From Gp6-AA40 sp035649395 (lineage in GTDB: Bacteria; Acidobacteriota; Vicinamibacteria; Vicinamibacterales; UBA2999): a DNA stretch of 20,400 nt. Of this stretch, positions 1 through 6,344 are shown piece by piece; within the stretch, counting starts at the first letter, position 1, and the number at the start of each line of letters is the position of its first letter. Made by a program: the position numbers and the translations under genes. The notes beneath the pieces are model-generated. The model saw only the letters and a list, made by a program, of their open reading frames with translations, made no database searches and had not been told where the DNA came from. Where the stretch lies: NCBI GenBank assembly GCA_035649395.1, contig DASRJR010000334.1, positions 1-20,400 on the forward strand. The letters run 5' to 3'.

Positions 1-4
1 TGAA

Positions 5-367
5 ATGCCGAGAGTCAAACGAGGAACCGTCAGGCGCGCGAAACGGAAGAAGCTCCTCGCGAGAGCGAAAGGCTTCTACCAGACGAAGAGCAAGCTGTAT
101 CGTGCCGCGAAAGAGTCGGTCGATACGGCGCTCAAGTACGCCTACGTCGGTCGCAAGAACAAGAAGCGCGAGTACCGCCGGCTCTGGGTCGTGCGGATCA
201 ACGCAGCCGCGCGCGAGCACGGACTCACCTACTCGCAGTTGATTCGCGGCCTGAAAGCGGCCGGCAGCTCGCTCGACCGCAAGATGCTCGCCGACCTCGC
301 CGTCACGCAGCCGACCGCGTTTGCGTCCGTCGCCGCGCAGGCGAAAGCTGCGCTGCCAGCCGCCTAA
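5..367 (+). CDS. rplT: 50S ribosomal protein L20
   Basis: This is bacterial large-subunit ribosomal protein L20, a 23S rRNA-binding protein needed early in 50S assembly; in some bacteria it also represses its own operon. The 120-residue product has the normal family length. It starts with the typical basic N-terminus MPRVKRGTVRRAKRKK and continues with the conserved GFYQTKSKLYRAAKE, AYVGRKNKKREYRRLW and RINAAAREHGLTYSQLI stretches. The ATG lies at the left window edge, so its ribosome binding site and the usual upstream partners (infC, rpmI) are not visible. The C-terminus ends in an Ala-rich tail (residues about 105-120). The downstream neighbours pheS and pheT match the common infC-rpmI-rplT-pheS-pheT order. 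The spacing to pheS is 102 bases and is filled by a heptamer repeat tract. Confidence 0.97.
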   Translation: MPRVKRGTVRRAKRKKLLARAKGFYQTKSKLYRAAKESVDTALKYAYVGRKNKKREYRRLWVVRINAAAREHGLTYSQLIRGLKAAGSSLDRKMLADLAVTQPTAFASVAAQAKAALPAA

Positions 368-381
368 CCCATGCACAATGC

Positions 382-458
382 CAGGGCCCAGGCCTCAGGG
401 CCCAGGTCCCAGATCTGAGGTCGCAGGATCTGAGGCCTGGGGCCCGAGGCCTGGGGCC
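382..458. repeat. degenerate heptamer tandem tract with inverted symmetry
   Basis: Reading from 382, the sequence divides into eleven consecutive 7-base units: cagggcc, caggcct, cagggcc, caggtcc, cagatct, gaggtcg, caggatc, tgaggcc, tggggcc, cgaggcc, tggggcc. The left units (CAGGNCC) are roughly the reverse complement of the right units (GGCCTGG), so positions 382-409 can pair with about 431-460 and leave a short loop. The tract fills most of the gap between rplT and pheS. A transcript through it would form a long GC-rich hairpin just before the pheS start, which could be an attenuator or pause site or only a passive repeat. There is no following U-run, so a standard intrinsic terminator is unlikely. 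Confidence 0.75.
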
Positions 459-469
459 TGCTTTGATCC

Positions 470-1573
470 ATGACTGACGCTTCCTCTGATCCGAGCATTG
501 AGTCGCTGAGAGCCGACTTCCGTACGCGGCTCGCCGGCTCCAGCACCGAGGCCGCGCTCAAAGGCCTCCACGACGAGTGGCTCGGCCGCAAGTCGGGAGT
601 CGTGACGGGGCTCATGAAGCGGCTCGGCTCGCTACAGCCCGAGGAGCGCAAAGCGTTCGGCGCACTCGTCAACACATTGAAGAGCGAGATCGAGACCGCC
701 ATCGAGGAGCGGCGCGGATCGATCGCGGCCTCGCGTCCGCCCGCTGGATCGGTCGACGTCACCCTCCCCGGACGGGATCTCCGCTCCGGGCGCGTCCATC
801 CGTTGATGCGGCTGCGCGCGCAGGTCGAGGACGTCTTCAGCCACATGGGATACGAGATCCTCGAGGGCCCGGAAGTAGAAGACGACTTCCATAATTTCGA
901 GGCTCTCAACATGCCGCCCGACCATCCGGCGCGCGACATGCAGGACACGCTGTATCTGGGCGCGCCGATTCCCGGCGGCATCTGGGGCGCGCACCGGCAG
1001 ATCGACGGCGGTCCACCAGCCGCTCAAGTGCAGCGGGCCACCCTGCTCCGCACGCACACGTCGGCGATGCAGATCCGCTACATGAAGACGTTCCCGCCGC
1101 CGGTGCGCATCATCGTGCCCGGACGGGTCTATCGCCGCGACAATCTCGATCTGACGCACACGCCGATGTTCCAGCAGTTCGAGGGGCTCGTCGTCGGCCC
1201 CTCGGTGACGCTCGCAGACCTGAAGGGCACGCTCGAAGCGATGCTCACGGCGCTGTTCGGCAAGGTCAAGGTTCGGCTGCGCCCGAGCTTCTTCCCCTAC
1301 ACGGAGCCGAGCGCCGAGGTCGACATCAGCTGCCACAAGTGCGGCGGCAGCGGCTGCAGCGTTTGCAAGCACACCGGCTGGATCGAGATTCTCGGCAGCG
1401 GCATGGTGCATCCGGCGGTGTTCGAGGCGGTCGGTTACGACTCCGACGCCGTCACCGGGTTCGCGTTCGGGATCGGTCTCGAGCGCATTGCGATGCTCAA
1501 GTACGGCGTCGACGACATCCGTCTGTTCTACGAGAACGACCTGCGCTTCCTCGAGCAGTTCCCCGCGCCATGA
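470..1573 (+). CDS. pheS: phenylalanyl-tRNA synthetase alpha subunit
   Basis: This is the catalytic alpha subunit of the (alpha-beta)2 class II phenylalanine-tRNA ligase, which charges tRNA-Phe in the cytoplasm. The N-terminal helical tRNA-binding region (about 1-90) contains the KKGL-like DEWLGRKSGV segment. The class II core holds HPLMRL (110-115), LLRTHTSAMQIRYM (192-205), motif 2 around GRVYRRDNLDLTHTPMFQQFEG (218-239) and motif 3 GFAFGIGLERIAMLKYG (330-346). The product is 367 residues, against about 330-345 in many bacteria. Much of the extra length is an insertion at about 165-190 between DTLYL and LLRTHTS. A four-cysteine knob sits at Cys288, 291, 296 and 299. No good Shine-Dalgarno sequence precedes the ATG, but homology supports this start. 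The stop overlaps the pheT start as ATGA, which indicates coupled translation. Confidence 0.97.
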   Translation: MTDASSDPSIESLRADFRTRLAGSSTEAALKGLHDEWLGRKSGVVTGLMKRLGSLQPEERKAFGALVNTLKSEIETAIEERRGSIAASRPPAGSVDVTLPGRDLRSGRVHPLMRLRAQVEDVFSHMGYEILEGPEVEDDFHNFEALNMPPDHPARDMQDTLYLGAPIPGGIWGAHRQIDGGPPAAQVQRATLLRTHTSAMQIRYMKTFPPPVRIIVPGRVYRRDNLDLTHTPMFQQFEGLVVGPSVTLADLKGTLEAMLTALFGKVKVRLRPSFFPYTEPSAEVDISCHKCGGSGCSVCKHTGWIEILGSGMVHPAVFEAVGYDSDAVTGFAFGIGLERIAMLKYGVDDIRLFYENDLRFLEQFPAP

Positions 1574-3615
1574 AAGTCCTCCTCTCCTGGCTGCGCGAGT
1601 TCGTCGACGTCCCCGGCACGGCCGAGCAGATCGCGGCCGCGATGTCGGTGCGCGGCTTCGCTGTCGAGAGCGTCGAGCGGATCGGCGACGACGATGCGGT
1701 GCTCGACTTCGAGATCACCGCGAACAGACCCGACTGCATGGCGGTGGCCGGCATGGCACGCGAGATCGCCACGGCGTACGGACTGCAGGTGCGTCGACCC
1801 GCGGTCGGCGCGTCATCGCTGGCGCTGGTGTCGCTGCGCTCGGTCGAGCAAGGCGATCTGTCCGTCGTGATCGAGAACTCGGAGTTGTGTCCACGCTATG
1901 CGGGCGCGGTCGCGGACGTGATCGTCGGTGACTCACCGGACTGGCTGCAGGCACGTCTGCGCGCGGCCGGCGTGCGGCCGATCAACAACGTCGTCGACGT
2001 GACCAACTACGTGATGCTGGAGCTCGGTCAGCCGATGCACGCATTCGATCACGCGCGGCTGACCGGCGGACAGATTCGCGTGCGACCCGCACGTCCGGCT
2101 GAAACGCTCCGCACCCTGGACGGTCAGATGCGGACGCTTGCTCCCGAGATGCTGGTGATCGCGGATGCGAACACGGCGGTGGCCATCGCCGGCGTCATGG
2201 GCGGGCAGGACTCCGAAGTTGCCGTCGGCACGAAGACGATCGTTCTGGAGAGTGCGTATTTCAATCCGTTGTCGGTGCGGCGCACCAGCAAGAAGCTCGG
2301 TCTGAAGACGGAAGCAAGCATGCGGTTCGAACGAGGTTCGGATCCGCGTCTCCCCGTAACCGCGATGGAGCGCGCGTGCGCGCTGCTGGAGCGGACTAAG
2401 ACTGGCACCGCGCGCGGCACGGTCGTCGATGCCTACCCCGCTCGCGTCGAGCCGAGGGCCCTGCGTTTGCGACGACACAAGATCGCCGGGCTGCTTGGCG
2501 TATCCGTACCCGACGAAGAGGTGAAACGCCTCATCGAGAGCCTCGGTTTCGCACTGAAAGACGCCGACGACGGATGGGAGGTCACCGTGCCCACCCGTCG
2601 CGTCGACGCGTTGCGGGAGGTCGATCTGATCGAGGAGGTCGCGCGTCACTACGGCTTCGATCGCATTCCAGCGACCTTCCCGGCCCTGCTGACGACGCCG
2701 CCGCCGATCGACCCGCGCATCACACGCACGCGGCGCCTCCGCGAGCTCATGACCGGCGCGGGGTTCTCCGAAGCCGTCACGTTCGGCTTCGTCTCCGAAT
2801 CGGCCGGGGCTGGCTTCGCCCAGCCGGAAGAGATCGTGGCGATCGCGAACCCGCTGTCCGAGCAGTTCGCCGTGTTGCGCCCATCAGCGCTGCCGGGTCT
2901 GGTCGACGCGGTCGCGCACAACCTACGGCGGGAGCAGCGCGATGTTCGCTTGTTCGAGGTCGGCGCTCGGTTTACTCGCTCCAGCGGCGAACGGCGCGTA
3001 CTGGCATGCGCGTGGGCGGGACTGATCGGCGGCGATCACTGGGGAGGCGGCAACCGGCCCGTCGACTACTTCGATCTGCTCGGTGTCGTCGACCGACTGC
3101 TCGACGCGATGCAGTTGCGGGCGCGATTCGAGCCAGCGCGGCAGCCGTGGCTCGTTCCGGGCCGGGCCGCGCACGCGCTGCTCGAGAATGGCGGGCCGAT
3201 CGGGTGGCTCGGTCAGGTCGCGCCCGATGTCGCCGACCGGCATGGCGTCTCGGGCGCTGTCTTCGTTGCGGAGCTCGATCTCGATGCGCTCGACGCGGCG
3301 ATCCGTGACGACACGCAGGTGGTGCCGCTGCCCCGACACCCCTCCGTGACTCGCGATATCTCCATTCTCGTGGACGACACGCTCGCCGCGGCGGCAGTTC
3401 GACAGACAATCGTCGACATCGCACCGGCCACGCTCGTGCGTGTGGCCGAGTTCGACCGTTATCAAGGCAAGGGCATTCCCGAAGGCAAGGTCAGTCTCTC
3501 GCTGCGTCTGACTTTCAGGGCACCCGACCGCACGTTGACCGACCACGAAGTTCAGGCGGCGATGGACACGATCGTCGCCGCGCTTCGCGATCGTCACGGC
3601 GCGGTGCAGCGGTAG
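1570..3615 (+). CDS. pheT: phenylalanyl-tRNA synthetase beta subunit, short form without OB domain
   Basis: This is the beta subunit of phenylalanyl-tRNA synthetase, which provides the editing and structural domains of the tetramer. The start is ATG 1570, overlapping the pheS stop by four bases; the frame is open further upstream, but only this start gives the family N-terminus MKVLLSWLREFVDVP. In order there are the N-terminal segment (1-45), the ITANRPDC motif (49-56), the B3/4 editing domain (NNVVDVTNYVMLELGQPMHAFD, AGVMGG), the B5 domain ending in PTRRVDALREVDLIEEVARHYG, a catalytic-like core, and a C-terminal FDX-ACB anticodon-binding domain (from about LPRHPSVTRDISI). The product has 681 residues, against about 795 in E. 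coli. The roughly 110-residue EMAP-II-like tRNA-binding OB domain that normally sits between the first 40 residues and the NRPDC motif is missing. The sequence reads cleanly across that point, so this looks like a genuine short form rather than a frameshift. Confidence 0.96.
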   Translation: MKVLLSWLREFVDVPGTAEQIAAAMSVRGFAVESVERIGDDDAVLDFEITANRPDCMAVAGMAREIATAYGLQVRRPAVGASSLALVSLRSVEQGDLSVVIENSELCPRYAGAVADVIVGDSPDWLQARLRAAGVRPINNVVDVTNYVMLELGQPMHAFDHARLTGGQIRVRPARPAETLRTLDGQMRTLAPEMLVIADANTAVAIAGVMGGQDSEVAVGTKTIVLESAYFNPLSVRRTSKKLGLKTEASMRFERGSDPRLPVTAMERACALLERTKTGTARGTVVDAYPARVEPRALRLRRHKIAGLLGVSVPDEEVKRLIESLGFALKDADDGWEVTVPTRRVDALREVDLIEEVARHYGFDRIPATFPALLTTPPPIDPRITRTRRLRELMTGAGFSEAVTFGFVSESAGAGFAQPEEIVAIANPLSEQFAVLRPSALPGLVDAVAHNLRREQRDVRLFEVGARFTRSSGERRVLACAWAGLIGGDHWGGGNRPVDYFDLLGVVDRLLDAMQLRARFEPARQPWLVPGRAAHALLENGGPIGWLGQVAPDVADRHGVSGAVFVAELDLDALDAAIRDDTQVVPLPRHPSVTRDISILVDDTLAAAAVRQTIVDIAPATLVRVAEFDRYQGKGIPEGKVSLSLRLTFRAPDRTLTDHEVQAAMDTIVAALRDRHGAVQR

Positions 3616-3733
3616 CCACGACGCACACGCCGAGCGTTCCTCGTCGACAAAAATCTCTGTCGCCGCGTCTTGAATCTTCGCTACCTTCGTGGCACCATCT
3701 CACCACCTCCCAACTCGAAAGGCTCGCACTCGG

Positions 3734-4030
3734 ATGGCAAAATCGGCGGCAGTCGCACGACCAGAACTTGAACCCATCGATCGTCTCGAAGAGAAGATCA
3801 AACTGCTTGTCGGCATGATCTCGCAGCTGCGAAGCGAGCATGCGCAGCTCCGGAACGAGCATGCGCGCACGGCGGAAGAAAACGGGCGACTGCGCCGAGA
3901 GGCCGAGGACCTGCGGGGCCGACTGGCCGACAGCGAGGCGAGCTCGTCCGAGCTGGAGGCGCTGCGCGATGAACGCGACATCATCCGGTCGCGTGTGGCA
4001 GAGATGCTCGAGCAGCTCGAAGCCATCTAA
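3734..4030 (+). CDS. ZapB-like coiled-coil protein
   Basis: A 98-residue protein, almost entirely predicted coiled coil from about residue 14 onward. It shows a heptad pattern rich in Glu, Arg and Leu (DRLEEKIKLLVGMISQLRSE, then ENGRLRREAEDLRGRLADSE) and has no membrane segment. Size, composition and position directly before zapA suggest the ZapB or ZapB-like family, small coiled-coil proteins that bind ZapA and help organise the FtsZ ring. ATG 3734 (MAKSAAVARP) is chosen; a GTG at 3689 in the same frame would add 15 residues unlike the family. The gap to pheT is 118 bases. A TTGAAT element at 3670-3675 could be a -35 box, but no convincing -10 follows. Coiled-coil composition alone cannot prove family membership, so the name rests largely on context. 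Confidence 0.7.
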   Translation: MAKSAAVARPELEPIDRLEEKIKLLVGMISQLRSEHAQLRNEHARTAEENGRLRREAEDLRGRLADSEASSSELEALRDERDIIRSRVAEMLEQLEAI

Positions 4031-4054
4031 CGCACCGAGGCTCGTTCAATCACC

Positions 4055-4075
4055 ATGAGCATCGCCCCCCAATGA
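4055..4075 (+). other. possible 6-codon leader ORF before zapA
   Basis: ATG at 4055 opens a frame of six codons (M-S-I-A-P-Q) ending in TGA 4073-4075, which overlaps the zapA start as ATGA. zapA itself has no visible Shine-Dalgarno sequence, because a C-run lies directly upstream. Translation of the mini-ORF could therefore deliver ribosomes to zapA by termination-reinitiation. This rests on sequence arrangement only and may be coincidence. Confidence 0.2.
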
Positions 4076-4380
4076 GCAGCGTCATCACCGTCGAAATCGC
4101 CGGACAGCGGTATCCGATTCGCAGCTCGCTCGATGAGCGGTACGTCACCGAGCTGGCGGCGTATGTCGACCAGAAAATGCGCACGGCGGCCGATTCCGCG
4201 CCGGCGAGCGACATGCTCGGCCTGGCCGTGCTGGTCGCGCTCAACATCGCGGACGAATTCTTCCGCGAGCGCAATCAGCACCAACAACAGCACACGTCCG
4301 CTGCCGGCGATCTGAACGAGCGCGCCATGCGTCTCGAGCGCATCGTCGATGAAGCGCTGGCGCAGGTTGCAGCTTCGTAA
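4072..4380 (+). CDS. zapA: cell division protein ZapA
   Basis: ZapA binds FtsZ and promotes bundling and cross-linking of protofilaments in the Z-ring. The 102-residue product has the family layout: an N-terminal globular part with VTVEIAGQRYPIRSSLDERYVTELAAYVDQKMR (about 5-37), then a helical dimerisation region (LGLAVLVALNIADEFFRER, about 49-67) and a C-terminal coiled coil (about 68-98). Its length is typical of the family. The start ATG 4072 follows a C-rich run with no Shine-Dalgarno sequence, so expression may depend on coupling to the short frame at 4055 or to the upstream ZapB-like gene. The sequence downstream of zapA folds like 6S RNA, and zapA-ssrS adjacency is known in many bacteria; this supports both calls. 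Confidence 0.93.
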   Translation: MSSVITVEIAGQRYPIRSSLDERYVTELAAYVDQKMRTAADSAPASDMLGLAVLVALNIADEFFRERNQHQQQHTSAAGDLNERAMRLERIVDEALAQVAAS

Positions 4381-4396
4381 AGTTCGCTCCCCTTCC

Positions 4397-4426
4397 TTGA
4401 CCCGGCGCCGCACGGGCCAGTAAGAT
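4397..4426 (+). promoter_or_regulatory. sigma70-type promoter of the 6S RNA
   Basis: A -35 element TTGACC (4397-4402) is followed by an 18-base spacer and a -10 element TAAGAT (4421-4426). This predicts transcription start at about 4431-4434, which is exactly where the 5' strand of the predicted 6S closing stem begins. The match between promoter and RNA fold makes it more credible than the other promoter-like strings in this window. Confidence 0.6.
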
Positions 4427-4430
4427 TCAG

Positions 4431-4617
4431 AAGGCTCCTGCTTTGCTCGTGATGGTTGTCGGAGGCTCGTCTGAGCCAACGCAACTCCTAAGAGAGCCGC
4501 GAGGTTGCGCGTTGTGCACGCCTCTGTTTCGAGGAAGCCTGAAGCGCAACCGATAACAGCGGCTCCACCTGCTTTCGCAGGTTCATTCGACCTCCCCACA
4601 CGGCAAAGCGGGGCTTT
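4431..4617 (+). ncRNA. ssrS: 6S RNA (probable)
   Basis: 6S RNA binds the housekeeping RNA polymerase holoenzyme by mimicking an open promoter and tunes transcription in stationary phase. No protein is encoded here, and the roughly 187-nt length matches 6S RNA. The ends pair: 4440-4446 (GCTTTGC) is perfectly complementary to 4603-4609 (GCAAAGC). The stem continues outward through 4431-4439 and 4610-4617 with G-U pairs and one bulge. Inside, GTTGTC (4455-4460) pairs with GATAAC (4552-4557), GGTTGCGC (4503-4510) with GCGCAACC (4544-4551), and CCTC/GAGG closes an apical loop near 4521-4534. A small hairpin ACCTGC-TTTC-GCAGGT (4567-4582) on the 3' side corresponds to the 3'-side hairpin of E. coli 6S RNA. 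The position after zapA also fits. The fold was assigned by eye and not by a covariance model. Confidence 0.75.
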
Positions 4618-4624
4618 TCTTTTT
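4594..4624 (+). terminator. intrinsic terminator of the 6S RNA
   Basis: CCCC (4594-4597) can pair with GGGG (4610-4613), or AAAGC with GCTTT around 4605-4617, directly before the T-rich run at 4615-4624 (ttttctttt). The same 3' strand also forms the 6S closing stem, so the terminator fold and the mature fold are alternatives. The run of T residues is the clearest termination signal in the window. Confidence 0.55.
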
Positions 4625-4625
4625 C

Positions 4626-4652
4626 AGCCCGCACTCCCCCTCTGAGCGGGCT
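4626..4652 (+). promoter_or_regulatory. hairpin covering the thiL translation initiation region
   Basis: AGCCCGC (4626-4632) is perfectly complementary to GCGGGCT (4646-4652), with a 13-base loop. The stem ends four bases before the proposed TTG start of thiL. No T-run follows, so it is not a standard terminator. It could restrict ribosome access, or it could be a processing stop between the 6S RNA and the thiL message. No thiamine pyrophosphate riboswitch consensus is visible here. Confidence 0.4.
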
Positions 4653-4656
4653 TAGG

Positions 4657-5667
4657 TTGCACACGCTCACGGTCGCTGACGTCGGAGAGCGCGCGCTCAT
4701 CGCCCGGATCCAGGCACACGTCGCGCTGCCATCCTGGGTTGTTCGTGGCCCGGGTGACGACGCCGCGGTCATCAAGCCGGAACGGGGCACGTTCGACGTG
4801 GTCACGACTGACGCAGTGGTCGAGGGCGTGCATTTCGACCGGCGGTTCGTACCGTTCGATGCGATCGGCTATCGCGCGCTGGCGGTCAATCTCAGTGACC
4901 TGGCAGCGATGGGCGCGAGGCCGCGCGCCGCGCTGCTCTCGCTGGCACTGCCGGCGAGCCTCGAGGTCGAGTCGTTCGATCGCATGCTGGAAGGGTTTCT
5001 GAGTCTCGCAGGCGATCACGGGGTCGCGCTCGTCGGCGGCAACATCACGAGCACTCCCGGACCACTGCTGATCGACGTCACCGCCATCGGCACGGCGCGG
5101 CCGCGCAAGGTGTTGACCCGCGACGGCGCACGGCCCGGCGACGAGCTCTACGTCACGGGACGAGTGGGTGACGCCTCGGCCGGTCTGCACGAGCTGCGAC
5201 GCGCCGCGGAGGGCGGTGTACCCGCACCGGACGCGCGCGACGGGATCGAGCGCTATCTCCGACCGGTGCCCCGCGTAAGAGTGGGTATGCTGCTGGGCCG
5301 AACTCGGGCAGCGTCGAGTTGCATGGATCTGAGCGACGGTTTGGCTGACGGCATTCGTCAGATTGCGGACGCATCAGGCGTGGGTGTGAAAGTCGACGGC
5401 ACCGCCGTCCCCTTGTCAGCGTTCGTCCGTCGTTGGCACGAGGAATGCGGGCGTGATCCGCTCGAGGGGGCCATGACTGGCGGTGACGACTACGAGCTCA
5501 TCTTCACAGTTCGTCCCACTCACCGTGGACGGCTCCGAGCCGTGCGTCGGCTGATCGGCGATCTGCCGATAACTCGGATTGGCGTGATGACTCGTTCCCG
5601 GCAGGTCGTACTGGAGGACGCGCGCGGCGCGCGCGAGTTGCCCGACGGATACCAGCATTTTCAGTGA
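4657..5667 (+). CDS. thiL: thiamine-monophosphate kinase
   Basis: ThiL phosphorylates thiamine monophosphate to thiamine pyrophosphate with ATP, the last step of TPP synthesis, in the cytoplasm. The 336-residue product has the family length and motif order. GPGDDAAVI (31-39), TTDAVVEGVHFD (50-61) and NLSDLAAMGARP (78-89) carry Mg and ATP ligands. GGNITSTPG (127-135) follows, then the AIRS-C-type domain with RDGARPGDELYVTG, MDLSDGLADGIRQIA (223-237) and MTGGDDYELIFT (273-284). The usual GGD motif reads GGN here (Asn129). The start is taken as TTG 4657 because the next residues (HTLTVADVGERALIARI) match the family N-terminus and no ATG or GTG fits; only a weak AGG precedes it. The stop overlaps the next gene's start (TGATG). 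Confidence 0.93.
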   Translation: MHTLTVADVGERALIARIQAHVALPSWVVRGPGDDAAVIKPERGTFDVVTTDAVVEGVHFDRRFVPFDAIGYRALAVNLSDLAAMGARPRAALLSLALPASLEVESFDRMLEGFLSLAGDHGVALVGGNITSTPGPLLIDVTAIGTARPRKVLTRDGARPGDELYVTGRVGDASAGLHELRRAAEGGVPAPDARDGIERYLRPVPRVRVGMLLGRTRAASSCMDLSDGLADGIRQIADASGVGVKVDGTAVPLSAFVRRWHEECGRDPLEGAMTGGDDYELIFTVRPTHRGRLRAVRRLIGDLPITRIGVMTRSRQVVLEDARGARELPDGYQHFQ

Positions 5668-6344
5668 TGCCTCGCGTTCTCACTCGCTCCATCTGGCTGA
5701 AGCTGGTGGTTCTGATTCTTGCCATCGCGGGCTTCGTGTTTCTCTACGAAGCCCAGATGTTCGATTCGCGCAGCGTGGCGTGGCTACCGATGTCGACCAC
5801 GAACCAGGGCTCGCCGCTGCCGGGGGCGCAGCTGCCGTTCAGCGCCACCGCGTACTGCAAGGGCACCACGACGGCATCGGGTGTCGACGTTCGCACCGGA
5901 ATCGCCGCGGCTGATCCAACGGTGTTGCCCGTCGGCAGCGTGCTGAACGTCGCCGCAGGTGACGCGCGCTACACCGGCGTCTACACGGTCATGGATACCG
6001 GCCCGAAGGTCCAGGGCCGCCATCTCGATCTCTACATGTGGAGCTGCCATGAGGCGTTGAAGTTCGGACGCCGCGACATCGAGGTCACCGTCCTGCGATT
6101 GGGCTGGGATCCGCGCGCCAGCTCTCCGCGCCTGATTGATCGTCTATTCCGGAGCCGCGAAGCTGCGCGCCGCGTTCCTCCTCCTGATCCGCCGCCGGCT
6201 GCGGCATTCCCGCCGTCGGAGGCAGCCGCTCCCGACCAGGCAACACCAGAAGACTCGCCCGCGCCGCCGGCAGAACCAACCGCTCCAATCACCAACGCCG
6301 CGACGCAGGCTGCGCCAATCGTCGCCGCCGCTCCGCAGCCTTAA
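5667..6344 (+). CDS. membrane-anchored 3D-domain protein (MltA/YabE-like barrel)
   Basis: A 225-residue protein with one N-terminal membrane segment (about 11-27, LKLVVLILAIAGFVFLY) that acts as an uncleaved anchor. It is followed by a 3D domain (about 57-148), named for three aspartates that line the sugar-binding cleft of MltA-type lytic transglycosylases. The three are visible as Asp83 (AADPTVLPVGS), Asp110 (VMDTGPKVQG) and Asp121 (HLDLYM). Residues about 165-225 form a Pro/Ala-rich tail. A role in peptidoglycan binding or cleavage outside the cytoplasmic membrane is inferred from the domain; the substrate is unknown. ATG 5667 shares its A with the thiL stop (TGATG), and a GTG at 5664 would add one residue, so translation is probably coupled to thiL. 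Its stop overlaps the stop of the convergent ABC gene. Confidence 0.82.
   Translation: MPRVLTRSIWLKLVVLILAIAGFVFLYEAQMFDSRSVAWLPMSTTNQGSPLPGAQLPFSATAYCKGTTTASGVDVRTGIAAADPTVLPVGSVLNVAAGDARYTGVYTVMDTGPKVQGRHLDLYMWSCHEALKFGRRDIEVTVLRLGWDPRASSPRLIDRLFRSREAARRVPPPDPPPAAAFPPSEAAAPDQATPEDSPAPPAEPTAPITNAATQAAPIVAAAPQP

Noticed and set aside
364..981. Minus-strand open frame of 205 codons opposite rplT end and pheS
   Set aside because: It is antisense to the well-conserved pheS, low in complexity (Ser/Arg rich) and runs through the heptamer tract. High GC content commonly opens such frames.
1339..1569. Longer PheT starting at 1339
   Set aside because: These codons overlap pheS in another frame and encode an Arg-rich stretch. 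The family N-terminus starts at ATG 1570, which overlaps the pheS stop.
3645..3662. CGACA/TGTCG stem after pheT as a terminator
   Set aside because: A five-base stem without a following T-run is too weak to call.
3670..3698. TTGAAT with CACCAT as promoter for the ZapB-like gene
   Set aside because: The -10 matches at only three positions, so the pairing is not convincing.
3707..3713. Single CTCCCAA, the reverse complement of the TTGGGAG heptamer
   Set aside because: One copy of a seven-base word is expected by chance. There is no tandem array around it.
4657..4700. TPP riboswitch before thiL
   Set aside because: The upstream sequence contains only the 6S RNA, its terminator and one simple hairpin. 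The conserved CUGAGA and related thi-box elements in the right arrangement are not seen.
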